From the NCBI GenBank assembly GCA_022601645.1, contig JAJACH010000001.1:434001-498000 (forward strand): a DNA stretch of 64,000 nucleotides, read 5' to 3'. The DNA is from Chlamydiia bacterium. Lineage in GTDB: Bacteria > Chlamydiota > Chlamydiia > Chlamydiales > Simkaniaceae. Positions 54,662 to 63,882 of the stretch are shown here, piece after piece. The translations under genes were made by a program, and so were the position numbers. The notes below the pieces were generated by a model. That model was not told the origin of the DNA and made no database searches. It worked only from the letters and a program-made list of their open reading frames with translations. Positions within the stretch are counted from its first letter, which is position 1. Every line of letters starts with the position of its first letter.

Positions 54662-55483
54662 CTACTCCAATAAAAAGATTCTAGATGCACTTATCGCGTT
54701 GAAAACCACGTGGAGTGTAATATTTGCTATCAACGCTTGCTGTCTCTCATAGATGAAACCTAGATATAAAGCAAACACAAATAGGGAACCTAAGAGAGGG
54801 ATATTTCCGATCCCTTGGGATCCTGCATAGTGCAGAGCAGCAAAGGCGAGAGAAGAAACTAATATCGCCGCTTTTTTCCCTAAAAAGCGTTTCACATAGG
54901 TCTGTAGGATGCCTCTGAAGAGAAGTTCTTCAACAAAAGGTGCGATAATGACAATCATAATCAAAGCGAGAATGGAATAGACAGGGTGGTCTGCGGTCAT
55001 TTTCAAATACTCGACAGCGTTTTGATCAGGTCCTTTCCTTTGGAAAAAGAGGAGATTAAAAAGTTCAAGCCCTTGATTTGCAAAAGAGACAACAGGAAAG
55101 GCAGCAATATAGGCTAGTGCTCCCATTCCAATAGAATATATGGACTTATTTGTTCCAAAGTTCCAAATTTTGGCAAAATCTGTCCTTCTGATCGAAAAAG
55201 CGTACACTGCAAAAAAAGAGGCTAAGCTAATACAGGTGTTTAATATGGCGTTGAGAACAAAACGATCGATGGCCTTTGTGAGTAAAAAGGCGTGATAGAT
55301 AAGTAAGGGTAAGATCAGGGCGATTGCTAAGTATATGACAAACAAAAGCACACAATTTATCAAAGAGACGAAAGGGGATTTTTCTCCTTCTGGAAAGGTG
55401 AAAAATCCACTCCGCCAAAAAAGGTAGGTCATTGCAGCAGAAAGTGCTGCAAAGATCAACATTGAAATGAGTGTATCAACCAC
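54662..55483 (-). CDS. CPBP-family intramembrane metalloprotease
   Basis: The 273-residue membrane protein has about eight transmembrane segments. The CPBP (Abi/Rce1) motifs are clear: EELLFRG with the EExxxR core (about 186), FAALHY (FxxxH) and HVVFN (HxxxN/B). These enzymes cleave or bind prenylated and other membrane substrates. The start is GTG, overlapping the upstream lipoprotein stop by one base (TAGTG). It is followed closely by the serpin gene. Confidence 0.88.
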   Translation of the reverse strand: MVDTLISMLIFAALSAAMTYLFWRSGFFTFPEGEKSPFVSLINCVLLFVIYLAIALILPLLIYHAFLLTKAIDRFVLNAILNTCISLASFFAVYAFSIRRTDFAKIWNFGTNKSIYSIGMGALAYIAAFPVVSFANQGLELFNLLFFQRKGPDQNAVEYLKMTADHPVYSILALIMIVIIAPFVEELLFRGILQTYVKRFLGKKAAILVSSLAFAALHYAGSQGIGNIPLLGSLFVFALYLGFIYERQQALIANITLHVVFNAISASRIFLLE

Positions 55484-56130
55484 TAGAACTTACTTTTAGC
55501 TATCGTGATATAATCTTCAACTCGTGACACAATAGCCTTAGAGAGCTGGTAATGAGAGAATCCTAGTGGGGAAACTGTGTAGGTTTTCTGCTTCCATTTA
55601 TCGGATGACTGCTCAGTAATTGCCCCTTGATCGGGAATCATATGGGATTGTTGTAAGAGCTCTTGTAAGATGACGTGAGGTGTGTCAGTGCGGTTGTCAA
55701 AAACTCGAAGGCGGACAGTCATTTCTAGCTTGCAAGAAGGGGTGATTTTATCCATGAAGGAACGTTTGCCTTCTTTCGCATGAATATTGTGCTCGACAAG
55801 CTCTGTGAAAACGACAAATTCAGTTCCCTTGAACGCAGTTTTAATCCACTGGATATTTTCTGTGAAAGGGTCTGTTTTTCCAGCTGCTTTTTTAGCTTCA
55901 GTAAGTGGAATCACGCAGAAGTTGCCACGTTTTACAATCCTACCATAAACAGACTGTGTTAATTCATCAGACAAGCTCCAAGCGAAGTCTTCACCACTTG
56001 TATCTACAATCGGCACAAAAGCAACAATAGGTTTAACCCGCCCATCATCGTGAAACTTTGAGACATGGTTTGAATCATTGTTGTAACATCCAACTAATGC
56101 TAGTCCTAATAAGAGTATCGTTTTCCGCAT
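55483..56130 (-). CDS. Predicted lipoprotein, chlamydial conserved type
   Basis: The 215-residue product has a signal peptide and lipobox (LALVGC, Cys15). The mature part begins with a charged linker, and PIVAFVPIVDTSGEDFAWSLSDELTQSVYGRI resembles proteins that bind or assemble cell-surface components. It resembles a conserved chlamydial outer-membrane lipoprotein I recall near yidC (the CT253 type); that match is from memory. It has a good promoter and GGAGG ribosome site and leads the lipoprotein, CPBP, serpin, PP2C run. Confidence 0.72.
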   Translation of the reverse strand: MRKTILLLGLALVGCYNNDSNHVSKFHDDGRVKPIVAFVPIVDTSGEDFAWSLSDELTQSVYGRIVKRGNFCVIPLTEAKKAAGKTDPFTENIQWIKTAFKGTEFVVFTELVEHNIHAKEGKRSFMDKITPSCKLEMTVRLRVFDNRTDTPHVILQELLQQSHMIPDQGAITEQSSDKWKQKTYTVSPLGFSHYQLSKAIVSRVEDYITIAKSKF

Positions 56131-56161
56131 GTCGCCTCCGTAGTGCTGTATTCAACTCCGG

Positions 56162-56190
56162 ATCTTATCAATGAAGCATTAACTTTGCAA
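56162..56190 (-). promoter_or_regulatory. Promoter of the lipoprotein-CPBP-serpin-PP2C run
   Basis: On the minus strand TTGCAA (56185-56190) and TAAGAT (56162-56167) are 17 bp apart, about 31 nt upstream of the ATG at 56130. GGAGG sits just before that ATG. Confidence 0.55.
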
Positions 56191-56202
56191 TAGCTGGATT
56201 AC

Positions 56203-57582
56203 CTAATAGCAAGCAATGAGAGCACTGAAGGGGTGGAGATAGTACTCTTCATGGAGTTGCACTTCTTCGAAAGGAGAGTCTAGGTGGGTGTCAATGAGGC
56301 GTTTTATTGGAAAAGGCAAGGGGAAGTGTTCTGCGGAGTCAGTGGCGTTAAAGGCTAAGAACAAGTTGTCTATTTCATAGGCGATGAAATGGTCGGTGAT
56401 TTGGTGGATAATGGCGTTGGGATAGCTATCACCATTGAGGATGGGGAATTGTTTACGCAGGTTGATGACCGTTTTTACGAAGGAAAACCAAGGGGAGTTT
56501 TCTTTGAGCGTGTCCCAGTTGAAGTAGTTCAGATGGTTATCTTGACACCAAGGGTTGTTGTTTCCATCGCGGGTATGCCCATATTCATCCCCCATATTGA
56601 GCATGGGTGTGCCACATGAGAATAAAAGCGCTGTGATAAAATTGCGCATTTGTTTGAGGCGCAAAAATGCGATGGTAGGGTCGTTTGTTGGCCCTTCAAT
56701 TCCCATGTTCCATGAATCATTTGCATTAGAACCATCTTCGTTGTTTTCTCCGTTAGCCTCGTTGTGTTTTTCGTTGTATGTCACTAAGTCGTTTAGTGTG
56801 AAGCCATCGTGCGCTGTAATAAAATTAATGCTGTGTTTGGGAAGGCGGTTTTTTTCATAAAGGGATTTAGAGCCAGTCATAGACTCGAAAAAGGGCATTG
56901 CTGAGTTGGGGTCACCTTTTAGGAAGCGTCGGATGTGGTCGCGAAACTGACCATTCCATTCAGAGAAGTTGGAAGAGGGGAAAGAACCAACTTGGTAAAG
57001 CCCACCCACGTCCCATGGTTCTGCAATAAGAAGTGTGTTTGGAAACTTTGTTTCAATGGCGCGGATTAGAGGAGGATCCTTCATCGGCCCACCGTCGGGA
57101 TCTCGAGTAAGGACAGAGGCGAGATCAAACCGGAAGCCATCAACGCCATGGTCAACAAGTTGTTGAAGGGATTGGAGAATAAGTTTCATGCTTTGGGGAG
57201 TATTGCAAGAGACGGTGTTGCCACAGCCAGTAAAATCCTCAAGAAAGTAGTCTAAATCGGGGAGTGGTCCCTCTGTGTGGTTATAAACGACGTCGATAAT
57301 CAGTTGGAGAGAGTGTGCATGGAGCGCATCAGCAAGAGTTTTTAAAGCTTCTAGATTTCCATACGGTTGATGAAGCGAGAGAAAATTGGTCGAGGAATAG
57401 CCCCAGTAGTTCTTGCTCATATCAAAGGGATGGACTGGCATAAGTTCGATTGCAGTCACGCCAAGTTCTAGGAAATAGGGGATTTTTTGGATCACTCCAG
57501 AAAATGTTCCTGGATCCTTTACTTTACTTGTGGCATCATAGGTTAGACTTTTAACATGAATTTCATAGATGAGTTCGGTCAT
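56203..57582 (-). CDS. glgX: Glycogen debranching enzyme GlgX, lacking the N-terminal domain
   Basis: GlgX removes alpha-1,6 branches from glycogen. The 459-residue protein holds the catalytic GH13 domain: YEIHVKSLTY, DVVYNHTEG, VDGFRFDLAS (Asp153), LLIAEPWD (Glu188), ITAHDGFTLND (Asp259). E. coli GlgX is about 657 residues; the missing ~150 N-terminal residues normally form a CBM48-type carbohydrate-binding domain. No remnant is visible in the 106 bp before the divergent chaperone gene. The start is ATG 57582. The debranching activity may be retained, but substrate binding may differ. Confidence 0.9.
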   Translation of the reverse strand: MTELIYEIHVKSLTYDATSKVKDPGTFSGVIQKIPYFLELGVTAIELMPVHPFDMSKNYWGYSSTNFLSLHQPYGNLEALKTLADALHAHSLQLIIDVVYNHTEGPLPDLDYFLEDFTGCGNTVSCNTPQSMKLILQSLQQLVDHGVDGFRFDLASVLTRDPDGGPMKDPPLIRAIETKFPNTLLIAEPWDVGGLYQVGSFPSSNFSEWNGQFRDHIRRFLKGDPNSAMPFFESMTGSKSLYEKNRLPKHSINFITAHDGFTLNDLVTYNEKHNEANGENNEDGSNANDSWNMGIEGPTNDPTIAFLRLKQMRNFITALLFSCGTPMLNMGDEYGHTRDGNNNPWCQDNHLNYFNWDTLKENSPWFSFVKTVINLRKQFPILNGDSYPNAIIHQITDHFIAYEIDNLFLAFNATDSAEHFPLPFPIKRLIDTHLDSPFEEVQLHEEYYLHPFSALIACY

Positions 57583-57615
57583 GATCGGCTATTCCTCAAT
57601 TTTTTTATTGAGCTA

Positions 57616-57644
57616 TTGTCATTTAAACCGATTTGCATTAACAT
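57616..57644 (+). promoter_or_regulatory. Promoter of the T3SS chaperone gene
   Basis: TTGTCA (57616-57621) and TAACAT (57639-57644) are 17 bp apart. AAGGAGG (57674-57680) precedes the ATG at 57689 by 8 nt. A short CTCAAT/ATTGAG hairpin (57595-57612) sits just upstream, between the divergent glgX and chaperone genes. Confidence 0.6.
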
Positions 57645-57688
57645 TTCATCTATAAAAATATTATTTTGACTCTAAGGAGGACACTCAC

Positions 57689-58222
57689 ATGTCTCTTGAA
57701 AATGCCAAGGAGAACCTGAAGCAGTTCGGCAAAGAACTCAATCTCGAAGGGCTAGCGTTTGATGAAAATCACACATGTATCCTAGGAATTGACAACACTT
57801 TTTCGCTTCACCTAACTTACGAACCAAACTCTGATCGCCTCTACCTTTACTCACCGATTCTAGATGGTCTTCCAAAAGACGAACAAACCAAAATGAAGCT
57901 CTACGAAGATCTTCTTCAAGGTTCTATGCTCGGTGGCCAAATGGCTGGCGGGGGCATTGGTGTCGCTGTAAAAGAAGAACTGATCTTAATGCACTGTGTG
58001 CTTGAGATGGGTTCTGGCGCTGATCCAAACTCACTTAGACGTTTTGCACCTCTTTTCGTCGAAGCTGTCGAAAAATGGAGAAAACGCGCAACGGATATCA
58101 TGGAAGGACGCGAGCCAGAAGGTTCACCAATTCCAGGAATGGGTGGTCAATTTGGCGGAAGCCAACCATCTGCTCCATCTGGCGACCAACCTCGCCCAGG
58201 CGATCGCTTCACCAAAGTGTAA
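57689..58222 (+). CDS. Type III secretion chaperone, Slc1/CesT-like
   Basis: The 177-residue protein has the CesT fold pattern: an N-terminal amphipathic helix (ENAKENLKQFGKELNLEGLAF), beta strands (CILGIDNTFSLHLTYEP), and a helix and strands (YEDLLQGSMLGGQMAGGGIGVAVKEELILMHCVLEM). A disordered Gly/Pro-rich tail follows (PGMGGQFGGSQP). Chaperone genes next to glgX occur in Chlamydia, where the multi-cargo chaperone Slc1 is encoded. The assignment as Slc1 orthologue is likely but from memory. No effector gene is adjacent. Confidence 0.8.
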   Translation: MSLENAKENLKQFGKELNLEGLAFDENHTCILGIDNTFSLHLTYEPNSDRLYLYSPILDGLPKDEQTKMKLYEDLLQGSMLGGQMAGGGIGVAVKEELILMHCVLEMGSGADPNSLRRFAPLFVEAVEKWRKRATDIMEGREPEGSPIPGMGGQFGGSQPSAPSGDQPRPGDRFTKV

Positions 58223-58233
58223 GCATCAATTAC

Positions 58234-58261
58234 GTAGCTTCTCAATTCTTTGAGAAGCTAC
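58234..58261. terminator. Bidirectional hairpin between chaperone gene and dnaA
   Basis: GTAGCTTCTCAA (58234-58245) pairs perfectly with TTGAGAAGCTAC (58250-58261) around TTCT. It ends over the dnaA stop codon (58258-58260) of the convergent gene. No T run follows on either strand, so it may act as a roadblock or 3'-end stabiliser rather than a pure intrinsic terminator. Confidence 0.6.
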
Positions 58262-59610
58262 ATATTTCCAACTTTTCGATTAAATTCAGTAATTGTTTCA
58301 GAAATATCAATCTTATTGCTCTCAATGCCTTGAATGACTCTTTTAATGCTAGACATCACAGTGGAGTGGTCTCTGGCAAATAAAGAACCGATCTTGATGT
58401 AGGGCATCTTGAGTTCTTTTCTACATAGATACATAGCAATTTGCCGTGGAAGGGCAATATCTCGACTTTGGGATTTGCTTAAAATGTCATCGATCCGGAT
58501 GCCAAATTTATCTGCAACGACTTTTAGGATTTTATCTGGTGTTAATTTTTCTTCTTGTTCAATGCTGATAAGATCAGTCAGTAGTTCTTCAGTGATGTCG
58601 ACTGTTAATTCAGTAGGTGCAATTTTTTTGATATGAGTCCTTAAAACAAGAGCTTCAACGGCTTTTGTTAGACTCTTTAGATTGGGGAAAGTCTTGGCAA
58701 GGAATTGAGTGATCATGTCGGAAAGGGGGAATTGAAGCATTTGCGAGCGTCTTTCAGCAACCTCTAAGAGCTCTGTTTGCTCAAGTCGTTCCAGTGTCAG
58801 ATTGATGCCCCATTCAAACCTAGAGATTAAGCGTTCTTCAATCCCAGTCAACGATCTAGGTAGTCCATTTGCAGAGAAAATCATCTGCGTATTTTGGGTA
58901 TGGAGCGTATTGAAAGTGTGAAACAGCTCTTCTTGCGTGGCATTCTTTCGAATTAGACTTTGGACATCGTCAATCAGAAGCGCGTCCAGATTGCGGTATT
59001 TTTCCCGAAACTCAGTGATCCGGCCGTTTCGAAAGGCTGAGATCACATGATCTGTAAAGGTTTCAGCGCGAACATAGACAGCTTTCAACTTGGCATTCTG
59101 GAGGGCATTTGCAACTGCCATAAGAAGGTGTGTTTTACCAACTCCACTCGGGCCATAGAGATAGATGGGATTGTATTCACCAAGTGGCAGTGGGGTATTT
59201 TTCTTAAATCGGCCTTTTTTATAATCATAAGCGGCAATTTGAGAGAGAACGTGATAAGCAATTTGAGAATTTTTCCCTGGGACGAAACTGCCGAAATGAC
59301 AACTAGGGTCTATGGGATCAGCCTTGAAAAGCTCAAGCGTTTGAGGGGGCTCTTGATCAACTCTTGGTTGCACTGTCCGAGGTAGGTCAATATGAACTTT
59401 AATGGGGCGTCCATTGTTATTCAGAAGGTGCCTTTTGACCTTTTCAATGACGTGTTCTTTAAACCAAGTGACCTGAAAAGCGTCACTTGCCTCTAAGTGG
59501 AGATTACCTGCATCAAACTTTACAACTTTTAGCGTGCGTAACCACGTATCGACAGCACGTTTACCAAGAACTTTTTCTTGGCTTTTTAAGAACTCTTCCC
59601 AGGCTTGCAT
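58258..59610 (-). CDS. dnaA: Chromosomal replication initiator DnaA
   Basis: DnaA opens the origin. The 450-residue protein has an N-terminal domain I (residues 1-85), a Walker A GPSGVGKTHLLMAVANAL (about 154-171), Walker B ALLIDDVQSL, and the C-terminal DNA-binding domain IV with ARDHSTVMSSIKRV (family signature GRDHTTV). Chlamydiae generally carry two dnaA genes; this one is coupled to yidC, overlapping its end by 25 bp. I saw no cluster of DnaA boxes nearby. Confidence 0.96.
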   Translation of the reverse strand: MQAWEEFLKSQEKVLGKRAVDTWLRTLKVVKFDAGNLHLEASDAFQVTWFKEHVIEKVKRHLLNNNGRPIKVHIDLPRTVQPRVDQEPPQTLELFKADPIDPSCHFGSFVPGKNSQIAYHVLSQIAAYDYKKGRFKKNTPLPLGEYNPIYLYGPSGVGKTHLLMAVANALQNAKLKAVYVRAETFTDHVISAFRNGRITEFREKYRNLDALLIDDVQSLIRKNATQEELFHTFNTLHTQNTQMIFSANGLPRSLTGIEERLISRFEWGINLTLERLEQTELLEVAERRSQMLQFPLSDMITQFLAKTFPNLKSLTKAVEALVLRTHIKKIAPTELTVDITEELLTDLISIEQEEKLTPDKILKVVADKFGIRIDDILSKSQSRDIALPRQIAMYLCRKELKMPYIKIGSLFARDHSTVMSSIKRVIQGIESNKIDISETITEFNRKVGNM

Positions 59611-61892
59611 AGAGTTTTTTTCCTGCGATTATAAATCCATTGTTGGAGAATAGCTAAGAGAGAGGAAAACAACCAATAAATATTCAGTCCTGATGGGAGA
59701 GAATAGAAGAAAAAGAGGAAAACAAAAGTCATGATGCTTCCCATCTTTTGCTGTTGTTTTTGCTGGTCTGTCAGTTCAGCTCCAGTGTCGCGCATTTTCG
59801 AGGAGAACTTTTGTTGGACGTACATCACTCCTGCGACGAGGACCGGGAGCAGGTGAAAAGAAGTTCCAAGGAAAAAGAGGGGGCGAGACCAGCTGAATAA
59901 CACATCAGGAGCTGCTAAATCATTGATCCACCCTGGAATAAATGAAGCACCTCTTAACTCAAAAGTCGTTTTTAAAAGATTAAACATTCCAAAGAGGAAC
60001 GGCATCTGAACAAGAAGAGGGAGGCACCCAGAGAAGGGATTAGCGCCACCTTCTTTGTAGAGTTTTAGCTGCTCTGCTTGAAGTTTTTGCTGATCATTTT
60101 TGTATTTTTTCTTCAGTTTCTCAATTTTCGGGGTAATTTCTTGCATCTTGGCCATCGACTTCATTGACCACTCATTAAGAGGGTAAAGCATGACACGTAG
60201 AGCAATAGTCAGTAGAATGATCGAAATTCCCCAAGAGAACGTGAATGAGTGGAAAAAGCTAATGAGGTAGAAGAGGAGCTTAGAGAAGGGTTCTGAAATA
60301 AAGGAGAAGAAACCTGACACACTTTTACATGAGATATATTCTGGAGAATAGTCTCCATCTCTGTAAGTCGAATCGAGTTTTTTCAAAAGACTTGTTGCAA
60401 GTGGGCCTGCAAAAAGGCGATATTTCAACGTTTTCGAGGTTTGTGGTAGAGGGAGTAAAGCCTGATATCCAGGATACTTTGCAGCCTTGTAGACATTTTG
60501 CTTTTGGTCGATGAGTGTGAGTCTTGTTGGATCAAGTTCGCCTGGGACAATTGTTGCTTTAAACCCTGACGCAAAATCATCTAGGGGATCTAAGATCAGT
60601 CCAAAGAAACCACTATTTGTCGTCACCCAGTCTATATTAATAGAACTAAAGTTTGTCGAGTTTTTGGGAAGTTTGACCTTTTCAACTTTTGCCTTTTGCC
60701 CTTGGAAATAGCGGTATTTAAGCGCTGGGTCTGAACTATTAGAGATTAATTCTACTTCTGGGACACCTGAAGTCAACCAAAGACCTCTGTTATCGCCCTC
60801 GACTCTAAGTGAGCATTCTAACATGTAAGGCGCTGCATCGGGATCTTTTGCAAATGAAATTGTTTTTACAATTTTTTGCCTGGGGAGGTTAGCTACAAGT
60901 TCTATAGAGTCTTTCGTTAAGTTTGTGACCTTAAAATTGGCCGTTGAAATGTCGTAGTCTTCCGAAATGATGCTATTGGCATTAAGGGCCGCGGGTTTAT
61001 GTGCTGAACGTCTTAGAAGGGGGTTATAGCCACCGTTTTTTGGGTCTTTAGTTCCTGCAGAAGAAGTATAGCGCTGAAGAGGGAAGTAGGAGTTATGAGG
61101 TGAGCTTGCTTGAACTTTTCTATCAATTCCAATAGATCGGACCAGACTTTGTCTATTTTCCTTTGTACGGAAGGGTAGGTTGATTTCAGAAATTGAGCCA
61201 CCGAGGGTTGAAATTACAACTTGTTGGTAGGCATTTTCGATCACATAGAGCTGATTTTCGGCCTGATTCGTCTCTGCAAATTTGTAGGAGAGTTTAAATT
61301 CTGGGTGTTCGAAGAGGGGGCGGTAGCGTTTTAATTTAGCGTCATAGATTCCGACCGGATAAAACTTTCCAGAGAACCAGTAGAGGGCAATTGCACTGTT
61401 TTCAGGTGGAGAGCTTGGGAAAGTGATGGTATTATTTGCATACTCACCAACTTGGACTGTGACGCCTTTTTGGTAGAGCGTGACCATTTGGATGTCTGAA
61501 ATACCAACTTGAGGGAGTCTTGTCGTCTCAAGAGTGTCAGATTCGCCATAGAGCACAATCTCGTCGTTTACTTGTAATTTGACCTCACGTCCATTGACGT
61601 AGGCTACCTCTGGCAAGGCCTCTGTCCACGATGTGGTTAGATACTGACCGTCAAATTCTAGGACATAGGTGAGTGTTTCAGTGCCAGCTTTATCAGTAGT
61701 TAATTTATAGATGGGAAGTTGGTCTGGTGAAACAGCTCTTTCATTCAAAACACGTTGTTTTGCCTGAATTTCTTCTTGGGTCTTTTTCTTAGCATGTTCT
61801 TGCTCAGAAGCGGTCTTACTACCAAAGTACTGATTTGTTAAAAAAAGTCCGATGGTAAGTATGATAACAAAGATGATTGTACGACGATCCAT
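59586..61892 (-). CDS. yidC: Membrane protein insertase YidC
   Basis: YidC inserts proteins into the inner membrane. The 768-residue protein has an N-terminal transmembrane anchor (residues 5-22), a very large periplasmic domain (to about 540), and the conserved C-terminal region with SWGISIILLTIALRVMLYPL, YKEGGANPFSGCLPLLVQMPFLFGMF, and further membrane segments. The large periplasmic part is typical of chlamydial YidC. It overlaps dnaA at its 3' end. AAGAGG precedes the start. Confidence 0.95.
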   Translation of the reverse strand: MDRRTIIFVIILTIGLFLTNQYFGSKTASEQEHAKKKTQEEIQAKQRVLNERAVSPDQLPIYKLTTDKAGTETLTYVLEFDGQYLTTSWTEALPEVAYVNGREVKLQVNDEIVLYGESDTLETTRLPQVGISDIQMVTLYQKGVTVQVGEYANNTITFPSSPPENSAIALYWFSGKFYPVGIYDAKLKRYRPLFEHPEFKLSYKFAETNQAENQLYVIENAYQQVVISTLGGSISEINLPFRTKENRQSLVRSIGIDRKVQASSPHNSYFPLQRYTSSAGTKDPKNGGYNPLLRRSAHKPAALNANSIISEDYDISTANFKVTNLTKDSIELVANLPRQKIVKTISFAKDPDAAPYMLECSLRVEGDNRGLWLTSGVPEVELISNSSDPALKYRYFQGQKAKVEKVKLPKNSTNFSSINIDWVTTNSGFFGLILDPLDDFASGFKATIVPGELDPTRLTLIDQKQNVYKAAKYPGYQALLPLPQTSKTLKYRLFAGPLATSLLKKLDSTYRDGDYSPEYISCKSVSGFFSFISEPFSKLLFYLISFFHSFTFSWGISIILLTIALRVMLYPLNEWSMKSMAKMQEITPKIEKLKKKYKNDQQKLQAEQLKLYKEGGANPFSGCLPLLVQMPFLFGMFNLLKTTFELRGASFIPGWINDLAAPDVLFSWSRPLFFLGTSFHLLPVLVAGVMYVQQKFSSKMRDTGAELTDQQKQQQKMGSIMTFVFLFFFYSLPSGLNIYWLFSSLLAILQQWIYNRRKKTLCKPGKSS

Positions 61893-61929
61893 AATATGCT
61901 GGAATCGTACCTCTTAAAGAAGTTATTGG

Positions 61930-63882
61930 TCAACTCATATCTTCTTTAGCCCGTACGATAAACTGCTCAAAAACTTCGTGTTTTCTAAGATTTTCAAGCC
62001 AATCGTCTTGCATGATCTCGTTAATTGCTGGCATCGCATTGAAACTTAGTGCTTTTTGTAAAAAATGAATCGCTTTGTCATATGTTTCAGTGAGCGAGTA
62101 GAGACATGCTAAGTGATAATAAGAGTGTGAATTTCCAAGTTTTGCCGCTTGCACCATTTTATATTCAGCTTCTTTTAAGCACTCTAAAGCTTCATGGCTT
62201 CCTTGAATCACTTGGCTAAAGTTGATGAGGGTTAGGGCCCAATCTAGCATGACTTGATCGTTTTCTTTCTGGCGATTTTGGGCAATTTTGAAGTGGTGAA
62301 AGGAGCGATAGAAGAGGTCAGGTTCGTGAACAAACTCGGCATAATGACCATTAACGAGGGCGAGTTCTCTATGAATATCTGGGAAATCGGGATCGACCAT
62401 TAAGACGTGGTTGAGGATTTCAAGCGATTTGACATAATACTCTTCTTCGTCGGAGATATTTGCTAGACTATCTAAACTGCAAGCATAAGCAAACATCCAA
62501 TCGGGAAAGAGATAGACAGCATTTTTTTGAAGATGCAGGGCTTGTTCAAAATGGTGGATGGATTGTTTCAGAGGAAGGGCAGCACTTGTTTCAGCGCCAT
62601 ATTTGGCAAGAGCTGAAGCATAGGAGATGTGGTAGATACTAGAGAGCTTAAAATTGAGTGCTTTTTGGAAAAAACGGGAGGCTTTTTCATAAATACGTGG
62701 GTCGTTTTCTAAAGAGGCAATGACCATGTAGGTCGATCCTAGCTCGAACCAGAGACGGTGTTCTGTTCGGGTGGTATTCAGACCTGATTGAAAAGCTTCT
62801 ATTGCCTGATAGTAGTAGTCAAGGTCATTGAAATAGCTGCCGAGAGCATGCAGGCAAATGCCTCGTGCATAGGGTTGTAGGTCGACTAAATCGCGCTCTG
62901 AGAGTTTATTTTGTGCTTCAAAAATAAGCTTTAAGTCTTCTGTTAACATACCAAGCGTGGCTAGTGCTTCAGCCCAAACGCTTGCAATTTCATCATTTCC
63001 AGGATCAAAACTTACTGCTTTTTGACACTGTTCGACACCTAGAAGTAGTCGTTTTCTGTCTTTAAGGAATCGGCCTGAGTTTACAAGGAATTTAGCCCAA
63101 GCAAGGGAAATGGTTGCATTACCAGGTGTGAAGTTTGAGGCATTAGTAAAGCTTTCGTTAGCCGCAGAAAAATGGGCTTCATCAAAAGTATGGCTGTAGA
63201 GGGCGACAAGAGCTTTTGCTAAATCAAACCAGCTAAAACCGCTGGAGATGCCCATAGAGATGGCATTTTTAAAGCAGTCTATCGCGGTTGTATAGTGCCC
63301 AAGTTCATTCGTTTTCTCACCAAGGTTTAAAGCGGCAATGCCATAAGTTTTCCAAAATTCTGAGGGAAGGTCTTCTTGGTAAGAGAGGGTTTTTTCAAAG
63401 GCCTTTAAGGCAAGGTTGAGATCGATCGCTTCACCAGAATTTTCAGCAAGTTTTAACCAGACTTTTCCATAATTCCAATAAAGATCAGAAAGTTCATCAG
63501 CCCCTTTTCCTTGTGCTAAACTTAGAGCTTTTTTGTATTTGTTTTTGGCGTTGGCAAGTATTTGTGCGCTATTTTTTCTCTCACCTAGACAGTAAAGACA
63601 GTGAGCCCATGCAACGTAGGCATCAAATGAGTATGGGTCAAGGCTTACTGCTTTTCTGAAACGTTTGTTCGCTTCTTTAAAGGCAATATCTCGCATATCA
63701 GCGCAGCCGTAATCAAAAAGTGCGAGCCCTTGCTTATAAAAGAGGTGAGGGTTGGTTTCATCCAAATTGTCGGCCATTTCAAAGAATTTAAGTCCTGAGA
63801 AATCGCCGCATAAAAGCGCCATTTCTCCTTGGGAGGTTAGTTTTTCACTAAGAGCTATGCTCCCTTGGATATTTGTTGTCAT
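61930..63882 (-). CDS. Large TPR-repeat protein
   Basis: From ATG 63882 the product has about 650 residues made of repeated helical pairs (TPR-like), with units such as PYSFDAYVAWAHCLYCLGE, SGFSWFDLAKALVALY, HRLWFELGSTYMVIAS and NSHSYYHLACLYSLTETYDKAIHFLQKAL. No signal peptide or catalytic domain is seen. TPR proteins scaffold protein complexes, often in secretion systems. The family resembles chlamydial TPR proteins near yidC/dnaA. A longer start (TTG 63918 or ATG 63912) is possible; a TATAAA stands 12 nt before ATG 63882. Positions 63883-64000 hold only its upstream region, where I see no gene. Confidence 0.8.
   Translation of the reverse strand: MTTNIQGSIALSEKLTSQGEMALLCGDFSGLKFFEMADNLDETNPHLFYKQGLALFDYGCADMRDIAFKEANKRFRKAVSLDPYSFDAYVAWAHCLYCLGERKNSAQILANAKNKYKKALSLAQGKGADELSDLYWNYGKVWLKLAENSGEAIDLNLALKAFEKTLSYQEDLPSEFWKTYGIAALNLGEKTNELGHYTTAIDCFKNAISMGISSGFSWFDLAKALVALYSHTFDEAHFSAANESFTNASNFTPGNATISLAWAKFLVNSGRFLKDRKRLLLGVEQCQKAVSFDPGNDEIASVWAEALATLGMLTEDLKLIFEAQNKLSERDLVDLQPYARGICLHALGSYFNDLDYYYQAIEAFQSGLNTTRTEHRLWFELGSTYMVIASLENDPRIYEKASRFFQKALNFKLSSIYHISYASALAKYGAETSAALPLKQSIHHFEQALHLQKNAVYLFPDWMFAYACSLDSLANISDEEEYYVKSLEILNHVLMVDPDFPDIHRELALVNGHYAEFVHEPDLFYRSFHHFKIAQNRQKENDQVMLDWALTLINFSQVIQGSHEALECLKEAEYKMVQAAKLGNSHSYYHLACLYSLTETYDKAIHFLQKALSFNAMPAINEIMQDDWLENLRKHEVFEQFIVRAKEDMS

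Noticed and set aside
57595-57612. CTCAAT/ATTGAG hairpin as a terminator for glgX
   Set aside because: It lies upstream of glgX rather than downstream, and its arms are only 6 bp; it is noted only as part of the divergent promoter region.
58200-59700. Possible replication origin next to dnaA
   Set aside because: I looked for clustered TTATCCACA-type boxes near dnaA and yidC and saw none; isolated GTGGATAA-like words elsewhere are single and inside genes.
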